The notes under the pieces are model-generated. The model saw only the letters and a program-made list of their open reading frames with translations, made no database searches and had not been told where the DNA came from. The position numbers and the translations under genes were made by a program. Below, piece by piece: positions 26,038 to 33,315 of a stretch of DNA of 64,000 nt. The DNA is from DATLGB01 sp964242305 (lineage in GTDB: Bacteria > Actinomycetota > Thermoleophilia > Solirubrobacterales > Solirubrobacteraceae): the NCBI GenBank assembly GCA_964242305.1, contig CAXTBB010000014.1, positions 20,891 through 84,890 on the forward strand. The letters are read 5' to 3'. Every line of letters starts with the position of its first letter. Within the stretch, counting starts at the first letter, position 1.

Positions 26038-26118
26038 GCCGGCCACCGTACCCGCGTCCTCCCTGCGGACGACGCCAGGATCGTCCGGGTGGGCGACGAC
26101 GCGGATGCAGGCCGTCCG

Positions 26119-26124
26119 TAGCGT
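26119..26124 (+). promoter_or_regulatory. -10 hexamer TAGCGT for the secreted protein gene
   Basis: TAGCGT is 7 nt before ATG 26132. Confidence 0.4.
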
Positions 26125-26131
26125 CCCGGCC

Positions 26132-26755
26132 ATGCTCCCCAGGCTCATCCCGCTGGCCGTCGCAGGCGCCGCCATCGCGGCGTCTCCCGCCCAGGCCGGC
26201 CAGACGACGTTCAAGGTCGTCAAGGCCGTCCACACCTCCTCCTCGGCCAAGACGGCGAGTGACTACGCGGGGTCCTCGACCGCGAGCTGGACGCTGGCCA
26301 AGGCGACGAACGTCGCTCCCAACCGCATCATCGTCAGCAAGGTCGGCGGCAGGACCACGGGGCTCGGCCAGGTCAATGTCGCCGGGTCCTACGCGATCGA
26401 CGCGACCACGCGCCTCGGCCACTGCGCGTGGACGGCGGCGACGGGCGACGCCGAGCACCCCGCCTCGGCGCCGCAGCCGTTCAGCCTCGCCATCGGGCCC
26501 GACCCACGCACGGGCAAGGGCCTGTACGCGGGCATGGGCTTCGGCGTCGTCCAGGCATCGCTCAGCAACGCCTACCTCGGGACGGAGTGCTCGACGACGC
26601 TGGACGGGGAGCCGGACGCCGACGAGACGGCCTACACCCCGATCCGTCCGGCTGCCCTCAAGCGCAAGAAGGTCACCCTGCGCTGGACGGGCGCGACCGA
26701 CCGCGACGGCGTCCGCTACCGCTGGTCGACGACGATCGTGCTCAAGCGCCGGTAG
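26132..26755 (+). CDS. Secreted protein of unknown function
   Basis: A 207-aa protein with signal peptide LIPLAVAGAAIAASPAQAG. The mature part is Thr/Ser/Gly-rich and apparently beta-structured, with two Cys (LGHCAWTAA, GTECSTTL) that may pair. It ends in a strand pattern VRYRWSTTIVLKRR. No known family is recognised. ATG 26132 is preferred over upstream in-frame codons because of the -10 hexamer at 7 nt and the signal peptide. Confidence 0.7.
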   Translation: MLPRLIPLAVAGAAIAASPAQAGQTTFKVVKAVHTSSSAKTASDYAGSSTASWTLAKATNVAPNRIIVSKVGGRTTGLGQVNVAGSYAIDATTRLGHCAWTAATGDAEHPASAPQPFSLAIGPDPRTGKGLYAGMGFGVVQASLSNAYLGTECSTTLDGEPDADETAYTPIRPAALKRKKVTLRWTGATDRDGVRYRWSTTIVLKRR

Positions 26756-26758
26756 CGT
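26753..26758 (+). promoter_or_regulatory. -10 hexamer TAGCGT for the YunG-like gene
   Basis: TAGCGT includes the preceding stop codon and is 9 nt before ATG 26768. Confidence 0.35.
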
Positions 26759-26767
26759 CAGCGGGCG

Positions 26768-27130
26768 ATGGACGAGACGGTCGCCGCAGCCATCCGAGCG
26801 AGCTGGACGCGGGCGACGTCCGACGACCCCGACGAGTGGACGACCGAGTGGACCTCGCGCGGCCAGTGCGGCGTCACCGCGCACGTCGTCCAGGCGCTGC
26901 TCGGCGGCGACATCCTGATCGCGCCGGTGATCGGCAGCCACCAGGCGGGCGAGCACCACGCCTGGAACCGGCTGCCGTCCGGCGAGGAGGTCGACCTCAC
27001 GCTCGACCAGTTCCGGGCGGGGGAGACGCTGGGCGAGCCGTGGGTGGGGGAGGTCCTCGTGGTCACCGACGGGGTCGACCGTGGCGCGCTGCTGCTCGAG
27101 GCCGTGCGCGCGCGGCTCAGCGGATCGTGA
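26768..27130 (+). CDS. YunG-like small protein
   Basis: A 120-aa protein with WTSRGQCGVTAHVVQALLGG, GEHHAWNRLPSGEEVDLTLD and QF, the Cys-His-Asp-containing pattern of the YunG family, which looks like a compact papain/transglutaminase-type fold. The biochemical role is unknown. It is a single-gene unit with its own -10 hexamer. Confidence 0.75.
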   Translation: MDETVAAAIRASWTRATSDDPDEWTTEWTSRGQCGVTAHVVQALLGGDILIAPVIGSHQAGEHHAWNRLPSGEEVDLTLDQFRAGETLGEPWVGEVLVVTDGVDRGALLLEAVRARLSGS

Positions 27131-27260
27131 ACGCGGGCCGGGCGCCGACCAGCTCCGGGCCGGTCCCGACGTCGAACGGCTCGACGTCGACGAGGACGCG
27201 CAGGTGCCGGTGGGTGGAGCAGCTTCGCGCTGGCCCTGATGAGGCGGACGCCGACGGTGT
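27117..27260 (-). pseudogene. Possible remnant of a minus-strand gene
   Basis: On the minus strand HLRVLVDVEPFDVGTGPELV then GARPAFTIR ends in a stop at 27117 and has coding-like composition. A further upstream piece (TVGVRLIRASAKLLHP) lies in another frame, as if one base were gained near 27215. There is no start codon and no N-terminal part, because the region ends at the stop of the next small frame. Family unknown. Confidence 0.3.
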
Positions 27261-27261
27261 G

Positions 27262-27462
27262 CTAGCGCAGCGTCTTGGTCTGCCGCACGCGCACGGGACA
27301 GCCAGGCTCGGTGACGGGGTGCGTGACGTCCACCACCATCGTCAGCCCGCTCCCGTCCCCGACCAGCCCGAGCCCCGGCCGGCTGCCGTGCGGGGCGTAG
27401 CCAATCAGCTCGTCGGCCCGCGCGTCCGGTGCGCTCAGGAACCTCCAAGCATCATCGGTCAC
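27262..27462 (-). CDS. Hypothetical small protein (66 aa)
   Basis: From GTG 27462 the frame reads VTDDAWRFLSAPDARADELI and ends CPVRVRQTKTLR. Third-position GC is high and the amino-acid composition looks genuine. It is divergent from, and starts 10 nt away from, the intradiol dioxygenase gene. No family is recognised. It may be a small gene or, like its neighbours, a remnant. Confidence 0.4.
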   Translation of the reverse strand: MTDDAWRFLSAPDARADELIGYAPHGSRPGLGLVGDGSGLTMVVDVTHPVTEPGCPVRVRQTKTLR

Positions 27463-27471
27463 GCTCAGGAC

Positions 27472-28245
27472 ATGGAACACGACGATCACGGCGACGGCCT
27501 CCACGAGGATCTGGTCAGGCTCGCGTCGCGGCGCGACGCGCTGAAGATGTTCGGCGCCGGTGGCGCCGGGGCGATCCTGGCGACGCTCGGCGCGTCACGC
27601 GCGCTGGCCGCGACACCGACGGCCGAGGTGCCGACCGAGACCGCCGGCCCGTACCCGGGGGACGGCTCGAACGGGCCCGACGTCCTCGACGATTCGGGCA
27701 TCGTGCGCCACGACATCCGGCGCAGCTTCGGAAGCAGCCGGACGCGAGCGCGGGGGATCCCGCTGCGCGTCAACCTGACCGTCACCGACGCGTCGAAGGA
27801 CTACGCGCCGATGGCCGCCGCCGCCGTCTACCTGTGGCACTGCGACCGCGTGGGCCGCTACTCGCTGTATTCCGCGGGCGTCACGGACGAGAACTACCTG
27901 CGCGGGATCGCGAGGACCGACAAGAGCGGCACCGCCTGGTTCCAGACCATCGTCCCGGGTTGCTATGCCGGCCGCTGGCCGCACATCCACTTCGAGGTCT
28001 ACGCGTCGGTCAAGAAGGCGGTGGCGAACGGGCCAATCGTCAAGACGTCGCAGATCGCGCTCCCGAAGGCGACGTGCAAGAAGGTCTACGCCACGAGCGG
28101 CTACACGGGCAGCACGAGCAACCTGGCCAACATCTCGCTGGCGACCGACGGCGTCTTCAGCGACGACCGCGCGATCCACCAGCTCGCCACCGTGACCGGC
28201 AACGTCCACAAGGGCTTCGTGGCGAACCTGACCGTCGGGGCCTGA
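27472..28245 (+). CDS. Intradiol ring-cleavage dioxygenase-like protein with Tat-like signal
   Basis: A 257-aa protein. Residues about 18-45 form a twin-arginine-type leader (SRRDALKMFGAGGAGAILAT). The catalytic domain has PTETAGPYPG, VYLWHCDRVGRYSLYS and CYAGRWPHIHFEVYAS, providing the two Tyr and two His ligands of the non-haem Fe(III) centre. It is probably exported and acts on a catechol-type aromatic; the exact substrate is unknown. No accompanying aromatic-degradation genes are seen. Confidence 0.88.
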   Translation: MEHDDHGDGLHEDLVRLASRRDALKMFGAGGAGAILATLGASRALAATPTAEVPTETAGPYPGDGSNGPDVLDDSGIVRHDIRRSFGSSRTRARGIPLRVNLTVTDASKDYAPMAAAAVYLWHCDRVGRYSLYSAGVTDENYLRGIARTDKSGTAWFQTIVPGCYAGRWPHIHFEVYASVKKAVANGPIVKTSQIALPKATCKKVYATSGYTGSTSNLANISLATDGVFSDDRAIHQLATVTGNVHKGFVANLTVGA

Positions 28246-28275
28246 CCAGGCTCGCAACTTTCCGGCCGGTTGACG

Positions 28276-28389
28276 CTAGGTCCGGGCCCGCTGCTCGCGC
28301 AACTCCGGGCCGTCCTTGTCCCAGTACGGCTGGGTCCCGGTACCGAAGCCGTCCAGGCTCATGAACAAGTCCGCCGCGTAGGTCGCCAT
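28276..28389 (-). pseudogene. N-terminal fragment of a RibD/DHFR-like reductase gene
   Basis: Thirty-seven codons: MATYAADLFMSLDGFGTGTQ then PYWDKDGPELREQRART and a stop. This is the recognisable first segment of the DHFR-like family, whose members are about 180 aa. A good Shine-Dalgarno (AAGGAG) precedes the ATG, so the 5' end is intact while about 80% of the gene is missing beyond 28276. A deletion remnant. Confidence 0.65.
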
Positions 28390-28414
28390 CAGTTCTCCTT
28401 GTCCCGACGCATCG

Positions 28415-28818
28415 CTACGACCAGGGGTACTCGTCGTGCTGGGGAAGGTCGTCGCTGATCTCGTACCACGCAGCTTTCGACGCAACGAACATGTGCGCGG
28501 TCGGCCTAAGCGTGGGCGCCTCGTTGAGCGTTCCGTAGGGCACGCGAAGCCACGTGCGGTCGTGATGGTGGACCGTCCAATAGAGGAGGGACCAGCACTG
28601 CCCGCACCGCGTCGCGTGGACGGCGTCGGCATCGCCGTCCACGAGCAGCGAGTCCGTCCCGCGCGTCAGCGTCAGCTTCTCCGGTTCGATCTCGCCCCAT
28701 GGAAGGAACGCCGAGCCGGTGAGCGCACGGCAGTTCGAGCAGTGGCAGTTGTACGCGACGACGAACGCGTCCTCGACCGATAGCCGACGGCCTTGCAGGC
28801 GCAGCGCCCAGTCAGCAT
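28415..28818 (-). pseudogene. GFA-family (Gfa-like) zinc protein with a one-base frameshift
   Basis: MLTGRCACKAVGY starts in one frame, and VEDAFVVAYNCHCSNCRALT with HATRCGQCWSLLYW continues in another, ending EYPWS at 28415. The joined product would be about 134 aa with all GFA cysteines (CxC, CHCSNC, CGQC). One base is missing near 28775-28780. TAGGGT lies 6 nt before ATG 28818. The family is often annotated as glutathione-dependent formaldehyde-activating; true function uncertain. Confidence 0.8.
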
Positions 28819-28824
28819 GCCGGA

Positions 28825-28830
28825 ACCCTA
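28825..28830 (-). promoter_or_regulatory. -10 hexamer TAGGGT for the GFA-like gene
   Basis: Minus-strand TAGGGT, 6 nt before ATG 28818. Confidence 0.4.
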
Positions 28831-28889
28831 GTCGACGGTCCCGGACCTCGGCGCCACGGCGAGAGCCTCGGTCGCGCGTTCAATGCTCG

Positions 28890-28903
28890 ATAACGCCGGT
28901 TAT
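28890..28903 (+). promoter_or_regulatory. Inverted repeat upstream of vapBC
   Basis: ATAAC-GCCG-GTTAT, a perfect 5-4-5 palindrome in an unusually AT-rich patch about 50 bp before the antitoxin start; a candidate operator. Confidence 0.35.
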
Positions 28904-28940
28904 GGAAACCAGCATGCGGAGGCGCAGCCCTCGCAGGGTG

Positions 28941-28946
28941 TACGAT
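28941..28946 (+). promoter_or_regulatory. -10 hexamer TACGAT for vapBC
   Basis: TACGAT is 6 nt before the antitoxin ATG 28953; GTGTA is directly repeated around it (28939 and 28949). Confidence 0.4.
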
Positions 28947-28952
28947 TGGTGT

Positions 28953-29156
28953 ATGGCGCGAACGCGAACCAACATCGAGCTCGACGACGACCGGATCGCC
29001 GTCATCCAGGAGCGGTACGGCGTGAGGACGAAGACGGAAGCCGTCGACCTGGCGCTCCGTCATCTCGCCGGAATCTCGATGACGCGTGAGGAGGCCTTGG
29101 CGATGGAGGGCGCCGGCGCGATCGAGTCGGTGCCGGTCGACCGTGGCCCGCGTTGA
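28953..29156 (+). CDS. vapB: VapB-type antitoxin
   Basis: A 67-aa protein MARTRTNIELDDDRIAVIQE with VRTKTEAVDLALRHLAG: a ribbon-helix-helix-like N-terminal half followed by an unstructured toxin-binding tail, as in VapB/type II antitoxins. ATG 28953 is fixed by the -10 hexamer; a longer in-frame upstream extension has no coding character. The toxin TTG overlaps its stop. It should bind VapC and repress the operon. Confidence 0.88.
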   Translation: MARTRTNIELDDDRIAVIQERYGVRTKTEAVDLALRHLAGISMTREEALAMEGAGAIESVPVDRGPR

Positions 29157-29548
29157 TCCTGGTCGACTCGTCGGTCTGGGTCGAGTACGACCGGGCGACG
29201 GGCAGTGAAGCGCACCGGCGCCTGAAGAGCCTGATCGCCGACGACGGACCCGTGGCGGTCACGGAGCCGATCGTCATGGAGATCGGCGCCGGAGCGAAGA
29301 CCGGCGCGCGGCACGCGCAGCTCCGGGCCCTGCTCTTCAGCTTCGCGTTGCTTCCCGTCGAGCCGACCGCCGACTTCGAGCACGCGGCCTTCATCTACCG
29401 GCGCTGCCGTGCGGCGGGCGTGACGCCTCGAGGTCTGCTCGACTGCCTCATCGCGGCGGTCGCGATCCGCAACCAAGCGCCTTTGCTCACCGCCGACGCC
29501 GACCTGGTCCTAGTCGCAGGGGTCGCCGGGATCGACCTCGACCGCTGA
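29153..29548 (+). CDS. vapC: VapC-type PIN-domain toxin
   Basis: A 131-aa PIN-domain ribonuclease with the expected acidic residues in ILVDSSVWVEY, IVMEIGAG, GLLDCLIAAVA and LTADADL. The TTG start at 29153 overlaps the antitoxin stop, giving low, coupled translation. It probably cleaves tRNA or rRNA when freed from VapB. Confidence 0.92.
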   Translation: MILVDSSVWVEYDRATGSEAHRRLKSLIADDGPVAVTEPIVMEIGAGAKTGARHAQLRALLFSFALLPVEPTADFEHAAFIYRRCRAAGVTPRGLLDCLIAAVAIRNQAPLLTADADLVLVAGVAGIDLDR

Positions 29549-29553
29549 CCTCG

Positions 29554-29796
29554 CTACGGGTGGAGCTCTTCTGGAGTCCTCAGGCGATAGACGGCCGGCG
29601 CGGAGGTGCCGCAGAGACCGTCGGGACCGCAGTCCGGTCCGTCGCCGCCGGCCAGCCAGCCACGCGACCGGGCCTCTTCGACGGCCCACAGGAGCGCGTC
29701 GCGGTCGGGCTCGCCGAGCCGGTGCGCGAGCGCGTCGAGCGTGGCGGGGCCACCGCGCTTCAGCGCCTGTGCGACGCCGGCGGCGTCGAGGTTCAC
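29554..29796 (-). CDS. Small protein coupled to XRE regulator
   Basis: An 80-aa protein from GTG 29796, overlapping the XRE stop (GTGA). The N-terminal half (VNLDAAGVAQALKRGGPATL, DALAHRLGEPDRDALLWAVE) looks like a helix-turn-helix or winged-helix half. The tail holds a Cys pair (DCGPDGLCGTS) and ends AVYRLRTPEELHP. Family unknown. It is translationally coupled to the regulator, suggesting a partner such as an effector or co-regulator. Confidence 0.65.
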   Translation of the reverse strand: MNLDAAGVAQALKRGGPATLDALAHRLGEPDRDALLWAVEEARSRGWLAGGDGPDCGPDGLCGTSAPAVYRLRTPEELHP

Positions 29797-30038
29797 GACC
29801 GCTCCGGACGCGCGCGGTCGCCTCGAAGCGGCGGATGCGCGGGCTCCGTCGCCGGGGTCACCGACAGGCGCGCGCCGCAGCTCCCCAGCAGCCGCGCGAA
29901 CGTGGCCGCCGACGGCTGCTTGCGCCCGCTCTCGTACCCGCACAGCGTGCTTTGCGACGTGCCGGCGAGCCGGGCGAGCTCGCGCTGGCTGAGGCCGGCG
30001 GCGCGGCGCGCGGCGACGAGCTCCGAAGCGACGTCCAT
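29793..30038 (-). CDS. XRE-family helix-turn-helix regulator
   Basis: An 81-aa Cro/CI-type HTH: MDVASELVAARRAAGLSQRE, LARLAGTSQSTLCGYESGRK. ATG 30038 is 6 nt after TATCAT and next to an 18-bp palindrome, so the longer upstream frame is not used. The C-terminal 25 residues are Pro/Arg-rich. It probably autoregulates through that palindrome and controls its coupled partner gene. Confidence 0.85.
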   Translation of the reverse strand: MDVASELVAARRAAGLSQRELARLAGTSQSTLCGYESGRKQPSAATFARLLGSCGARLSVTPATEPAHPPLRGDRARPERS

Positions 30039-30044
30039 ACCCTC

Positions 30045-30064
30045 ATGATACCCGTTCAGGTATC
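30045..30064 (-). promoter_or_regulatory. XRE promoter with overlapping palindromic operator
   Basis: GATACC-six nucleotides-GGTATC (30047-30064) is a perfect 6-6-6 dyad that overlaps the minus-strand -10 hexamer TATCAT (30045-30050), 6 nt before ATG 30038. A strong candidate autorepressor site. Confidence 0.65.
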
Positions 30065-30099
30065 GCCGCATCCGGCCGCACCGTGACAGACTCCCGTGC

Positions 30100-30890
30100 A
30101 TGAAGCCCGTGCTGTGGCAGATCGAGGTCTCGCTCTACAGCGAGAAAGCGCGCTGGGCGCTCGCGTACAAGGGCGTCGACCACATCCGCCGCACGCCGAT
30201 CCCCGGGACGCACCGGCCGATCGCGCTCGCTCTCACCCGCGGCCGGCACGACCGCTTCCCGGTCATGCGGATGGCCGACGGGCGCATCGTCGCCGACACG
30301 ACCGCCATCATCGCCGCGCTCGAGCAGGACTACCCCGATCCGCCCCTCTACCCGGACGACCCCGCGCAGAAGGCGACGGCGCTCGAGCTCGAGGAGTTCT
30401 TCGACGAGGACTGCGGCCCGCACATGCGCCGCTTCGCCTGGCAGCAGCTCATCGACGACGCCGACGCCGTCAATGACATGCTCCTCCCGCGCGCGCCGGC
30501 CTACCAGCGGCGCGCGCTCACGCTCNNNNNNNNNNCGCACGCAACGCCGCGCCGGCGGGCTTCGAGGTCACGCTCACGCTGCCCGCCTTCCGCCCGCTCC
30601 TGCGACACGACTACACGATCAACGCCGACGCAGCCGCCGCGTCGCTCGACACCCTCCGCGCGGCGGTGCAGCGCATCGAGGACGAACTGGACGGTGGCGA
30701 CTACCTGGTCGGCGACCGCTTCACCGTGGCCGACCTCACGGCCGCCTCGCTGCTCACGCCGCTGCTGTGCCCGGAGGGGCGCGAGTACCCGCCCGCCGCG
30801 ATCCCCGACCGCGTGCGCGAGGTCCGGGAAGAGCTCGAGGCGCGCCGCGGTGGGCAGTGGGTGCACGAGATGTACGCCCGCCACCGATGA
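30100..30890 (+). CDS. Glutathione S-transferase-like protein, interrupted by an assembly gap
   Basis: The N-terminal thioredoxin-like half MKPVLWQIEVSLYSEKARWA (142 codons) runs to the N block at 30526-30535. The helical C-terminal half continues after it (FEVTLTLPAFRPLLRHDY, then GGDYLVGDRFTVADLTAASL) and ends at 30890. The two halves are out of phase by the arbitrary N count, so the break is an assembly artefact rather than a mutation. The gene would encode about 260 aa plus the missing bases. Confidence 0.8.
30526..30535. other. Assembly gap (10 N)
   Basis: Ten undetermined bases inside the GST-like gene. The true gap length must be 2 modulo 3 to keep the two halves in one frame. Confidence 0.99.
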
Positions 30891-30896
30891 GACCGC

Positions 30897-31460
30897 TCAG
30901 CGCTCCGCGGTGATCGTCGCGACCGCGATCAGCTCCCCGACCGCGAACTCGGTCGTCCGCAGTTGCGAGTTCAGCGTCGCCGCGCCGATGTCGTTGAGGC
31001 GGAGGGTGAGGCCGGTCACCGTGTAGCCGCCCTTGGTCCGCCGGGCCTTCGTGGCGACTCCGGTGGCGAAGTTGAAGCGATCCGTGAGGATGCCGTTGAT
31101 CTCCGTCAGGGCCGACAGCTTCGCCTCGCGGCCGCGGATGATGAAACGCAGCTGCTGGAGCTGGATGTCGAAGGTGTCGCCGACCTGGGAGACGCCACCG
31201 GCCGTCTTGATGACCGCCTTGGATCCGTCGGGGCGCATCGTGCTGCCCGCGCGCAGCGGTGCGGTGACCGTCAGCCCGTCCTGGACGGACGGCGCGATCG
31301 CCCCCGGGGTGACGCCGAACTTGATCAGCTTGAGGCCGAAGTTGACGTCGAAGGCGAGCGCCGCCGACCCGGCCGTCAGCTTGACCGGCTTGGCGACGGC
31401 CGACGCCGGCGCGCTCAGCGCGACCGCGAGCACCAGCACCCCGAGCAGCCTCCGTCCCAT
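30897..31460 (-). CDS. Secreted protein of unknown function
   Basis: A 187-aa protein with signal peptide (LLGVLVLAVALSAPASAVAK). The mature part is a repeating beta-strand pattern (LTAGSAALAFDVNFGLKLIK, FDIQLQQLRFIIRGREAKLS) without Cys, resembling HtaA-like secreted domains but too divergent for assignment. The minus-strand TATAAC 7 nt before ATG 31460 is an imperfect -10. The 3' end is 6 nt from the convergent GST stop. Confidence 0.7.
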   Translation of the reverse strand: MGRRLLGVLVLAVALSAPASAVAKPVKLTAGSAALAFDVNFGLKLIKFGVTPGAIAPSVQDGLTVTAPLRAGSTMRPDGSKAVIKTAGGVSQVGDTFDIQLQQLRFIIRGREAKLSALTEINGILTDRFNFATGVATKARRTKGGYTVTGLTLRLNDIGAATLNSQLRTTEFAVGELIAVATITAER

Positions 31461-31487
31461 GCCCGGTGTTATAGACCGTCGCGCGCG

Positions 31488-32390
31488 TTAGTCCAGCAGC
31501 GAGGCGCCGGTCAACGCCTCGGAGACCTCCCACAGCCGGCGGGCGACCTCGGCGTCCTTGGCGGCGCCGCTCGGCTCGACCGGCTCGGGGTGCCCGCGCT
31601 GCTCGCCGAGGCCGTCCGGGCCGACGAAGGTGCCGCTCTCGACGTCGGGCTTGGTCGCGGCGTAGAGCGTCGGCAGCGCGCCCATCTCCGCGCTCTGGGC
31701 GATGACCGCGTTGCTGACCTTCATGAACAGGCGGTCGAACACCGGCGCGGCGGCGGACTGCAGGTTGGTGGCGGCGTAGCCGGGGTGCGCGGCGACGCTG
31801 CGGATCTTCGAGCCGGTGCGGCGCAGCCGCCGGTCGAACTCGAGCGCGAACATCAGGTTGGCCAGCTTGGACTGGCCGTACGCGGTCCAGCGGAAGTAGC
31901 GGCGCGTGCGCTGGAGGTCGTCGAAGTCGATCTTGCCGATCCGGTGCGCGCCGCTGGAGAGCGTGACGACCCGGCCGTCCTCCTTGAGGCGATCGAAGAG
32001 CCCGGCGGTGAGGGCGAAGTGGCCGAGGTGGTTGGTCCCGAACTGCAGCTCGAAGCCGTCCGCCGTCTCCCGCCGCGGCGGGGCCATGACGCCCGCGTTG
32101 TTGATCAGCAGGTCGACGTCGCCGTCGACGCCGGCGGCGAACGTGCGCACGGACTCCAGCGAGCCGAGGTCGAGCGCGGCGACGCTGATGTCGGCCCCGG
32201 CGACGTCCCGGCGGATCTGCGTGGCGGCGTCCTCCCCCTTGGCGGTGTTGCGACAGGCCAGCACCACGCGCGCGCCGGCCCGCGCGAGCTCGCGCGCCGT
32301 GACGAGGCCGAGGCCGCTGTTGGCGCCGGTGACGATCGCGGTGCGGCCGTGCTGGTCAGGGATGTCGGCGGCGGTCCAGGGCGTGCTCAT
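31488..32390 (-). CDS. Short-chain dehydrogenase (retinol-dehydrogenase-like)
   Basis: A 300-aa SDR with TGANSGLG, LINNAGVMAPP, LSSGAHRIGK and YGQSK. The length and GTNHLGHFALTAGLFDRL pattern place it with the RDH/WWOX-like SDRs common in actinobacteria. ATG 32390 is used because TAGGTT lies exactly 7 nt upstream; an in-frame ATG three codons earlier overlaps that spacer. Substrate unknown. Confidence 0.93.
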   Translation of the reverse strand: MSTPWTAADIPDQHGRTAIVTGANSGLGLVTARELARAGARVVLACRNTAKGEDAATQIRRDVAGADISVAALDLGSLESVRTFAAGVDGDVDLLINNAGVMAPPRRETADGFELQFGTNHLGHFALTAGLFDRLKEDGRVVTLSSGAHRIGKIDFDDLQRTRRYFRWTAYGQSKLANLMFALEFDRRLRRTGSKIRSVAAHPGYAATNLQSAAAPVFDRLFMKVSNAVIAQSAEMGALPTLYAATKPDVESGTFVGPDGLGEQRGHPEPVEPSGAAKDAEVARRLWEVSEALTGASLLD

Positions 32391-32397
32391 GAACGGC

Positions 32398-32403
32398 AAC
32401 CTA
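32398..32403 (-). promoter_or_regulatory. -10 hexamer TAGGTT for the SDR gene
   Basis: Minus-strand TAGGTT, 7 nt before ATG 32390, overlapping the GNAT stop codon. Confidence 0.4.
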
Positions 32404-32844
32404 GAGCTCGCGCTCGTAGACGTACATCACGGGGCCGCCGGGGCCCTCCGTGCGGACGAAGCCGCAGCGTTCATAGAGGGCGCGGGCCGCGTGATCGTCC
32501 TCGCTGGTGCCGAGCTCGATGAGGTCGGCGCCGGCGGTTCGCGCGTGGTCGAGCACGGCGTCCATGAGGGCGAGGCCGATGCCCTGGCGGCGCCGGTCGG
32601 GGACGACGTAGAGCTCGGCCAGGTAGGCCTCCAGGCCGGGGGTGAAGATCGCGCGGCGATAGCGGAGCACCGCCACCCCGTCCGGCCCGTCCCCGGCTAG
32701 GAGGACAGCGGTGTCCTCGAGCTCACCGAGCCTGCCGGCGATGGCCTTCGCTCCCGGTGTGGGCGTGTCGTACTCGCGGTTGAAGCGGTCCAGCAGCGCG
32801 GCGGCAGCGGTCAGGTCGTCGGCCTCGGCGAGCCAGCTCCTCAC
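32401..32844 (-). CDS. GNAT family N-acetyltransferase
   Basis: A 147-aa protein from GTG 32844 with the acetyl-CoA motif A VVPDRRRQGIGLALMDAVLD and motif B region ARALYERCGFVRTEG. The open frame upstream of 32844 is a shadow of the divergent gene. TAACGT is 7 nt before the start. Substrate unknown. Confidence 0.9.
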   Translation of the reverse strand: MRSWLAEADDLTAAAALLDRFNREYDTPTPGAKAIAGRLGELEDTAVLLAGDGPDGVAVLRYRRAIFTPGLEAYLAELYVVPDRRRQGIGLALMDAVLDHARTAGADLIELGTSEDDHAARALYERCGFVRTEGPGGPVMYVYEREL

Positions 32845-32851
32845 GCCGGGG

Positions 32852-32861
32852 ACGTTATCGT
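32852..32861. promoter_or_regulatory. Overlapping divergent -10 boxes (GNAT / SRPBCC)
   Basis: ACGTTATCGT holds minus-strand TAACGT (32852-32857, 7 nt before GTG 32844) and plus-strand TATCGT (32856-32861, 7 nt before ATG 32869). The two share the central TA, so RNA polymerase can occupy only one direction at a time. Confidence 0.5.
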
Positions 32862-32868
32862 CGCGCCC

Positions 32869-33315
32869 ATGGCCCCCTTGACCGGCTCGGCGTCCGCCGA
32901 CATCGACGCCTCGATCGACACCTGCTTCGACATCGCCGCGGACGTCGACCACATCGCCGCCTGGCAGGAGGGGGTCGTCGCCGTCGAGATCCTCGAGCGC
33001 GACGGCGACGGCCGCGCGCTGATCGCGGAGATCTCCAACGACGCCAAGGTACGCACGGTCAAGGTCCGCGTCCGCTTCACCTACGACGCGCCCCACGGCC
33101 TGTCCTGGACGCAGATCAAGGGCGACGTCAAGTCGCTGGACGGCTCGTGGGCGTTCACGGAGACGGGCGGCGTCACCACCGCGACCTACGCCCTGTCCAT
33201 CGACCCCGGCCGGGTGCTCGGGATGCTCGCCCGCGGACCGGTGATCGACCGCGTGCGCGACCTGATGGTCAACGCGCGTCCCGATCAGCTCAAGCGGCGC
33301 GTCGAGGTCGGATGA
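32869..33315 (+). CDS. SRPBCC (cyclase/dehydrase-like) family protein
   Basis: A 148-aa START-like protein: GSASADIDASIDTCFDIAAD, DVDHIAAWQEGV and FTYDAPHGLSWTQIKGDVKS are typical of the coenzyme-Q-binding/polyketide-cyclase SRPBCC group. ATG 32869 is 7 nt after TATCGT. The methyltransferase start overlaps the stop by 4 nt, so the two are co-expressed. Ligand unknown. Confidence 0.88.
   Translation: MAPLTGSASADIDASIDTCFDIAADVDHIAAWQEGVVAVEILERDGDGRALIAEISNDAKVRTVKVRVRFTYDAPHGLSWTQIKGDVKSLDGSWAFTETGGVTTATYALSIDPGRVLGMLARGPVIDRVRDLMVNARPDQLKRRVEVG

Noticed and set aside
30100..30890. GST-like gene as a true frameshift pseudogene
   Set aside because: The break coincides exactly with the ten Ns, whose number is arbitrary; both halves are otherwise intact.
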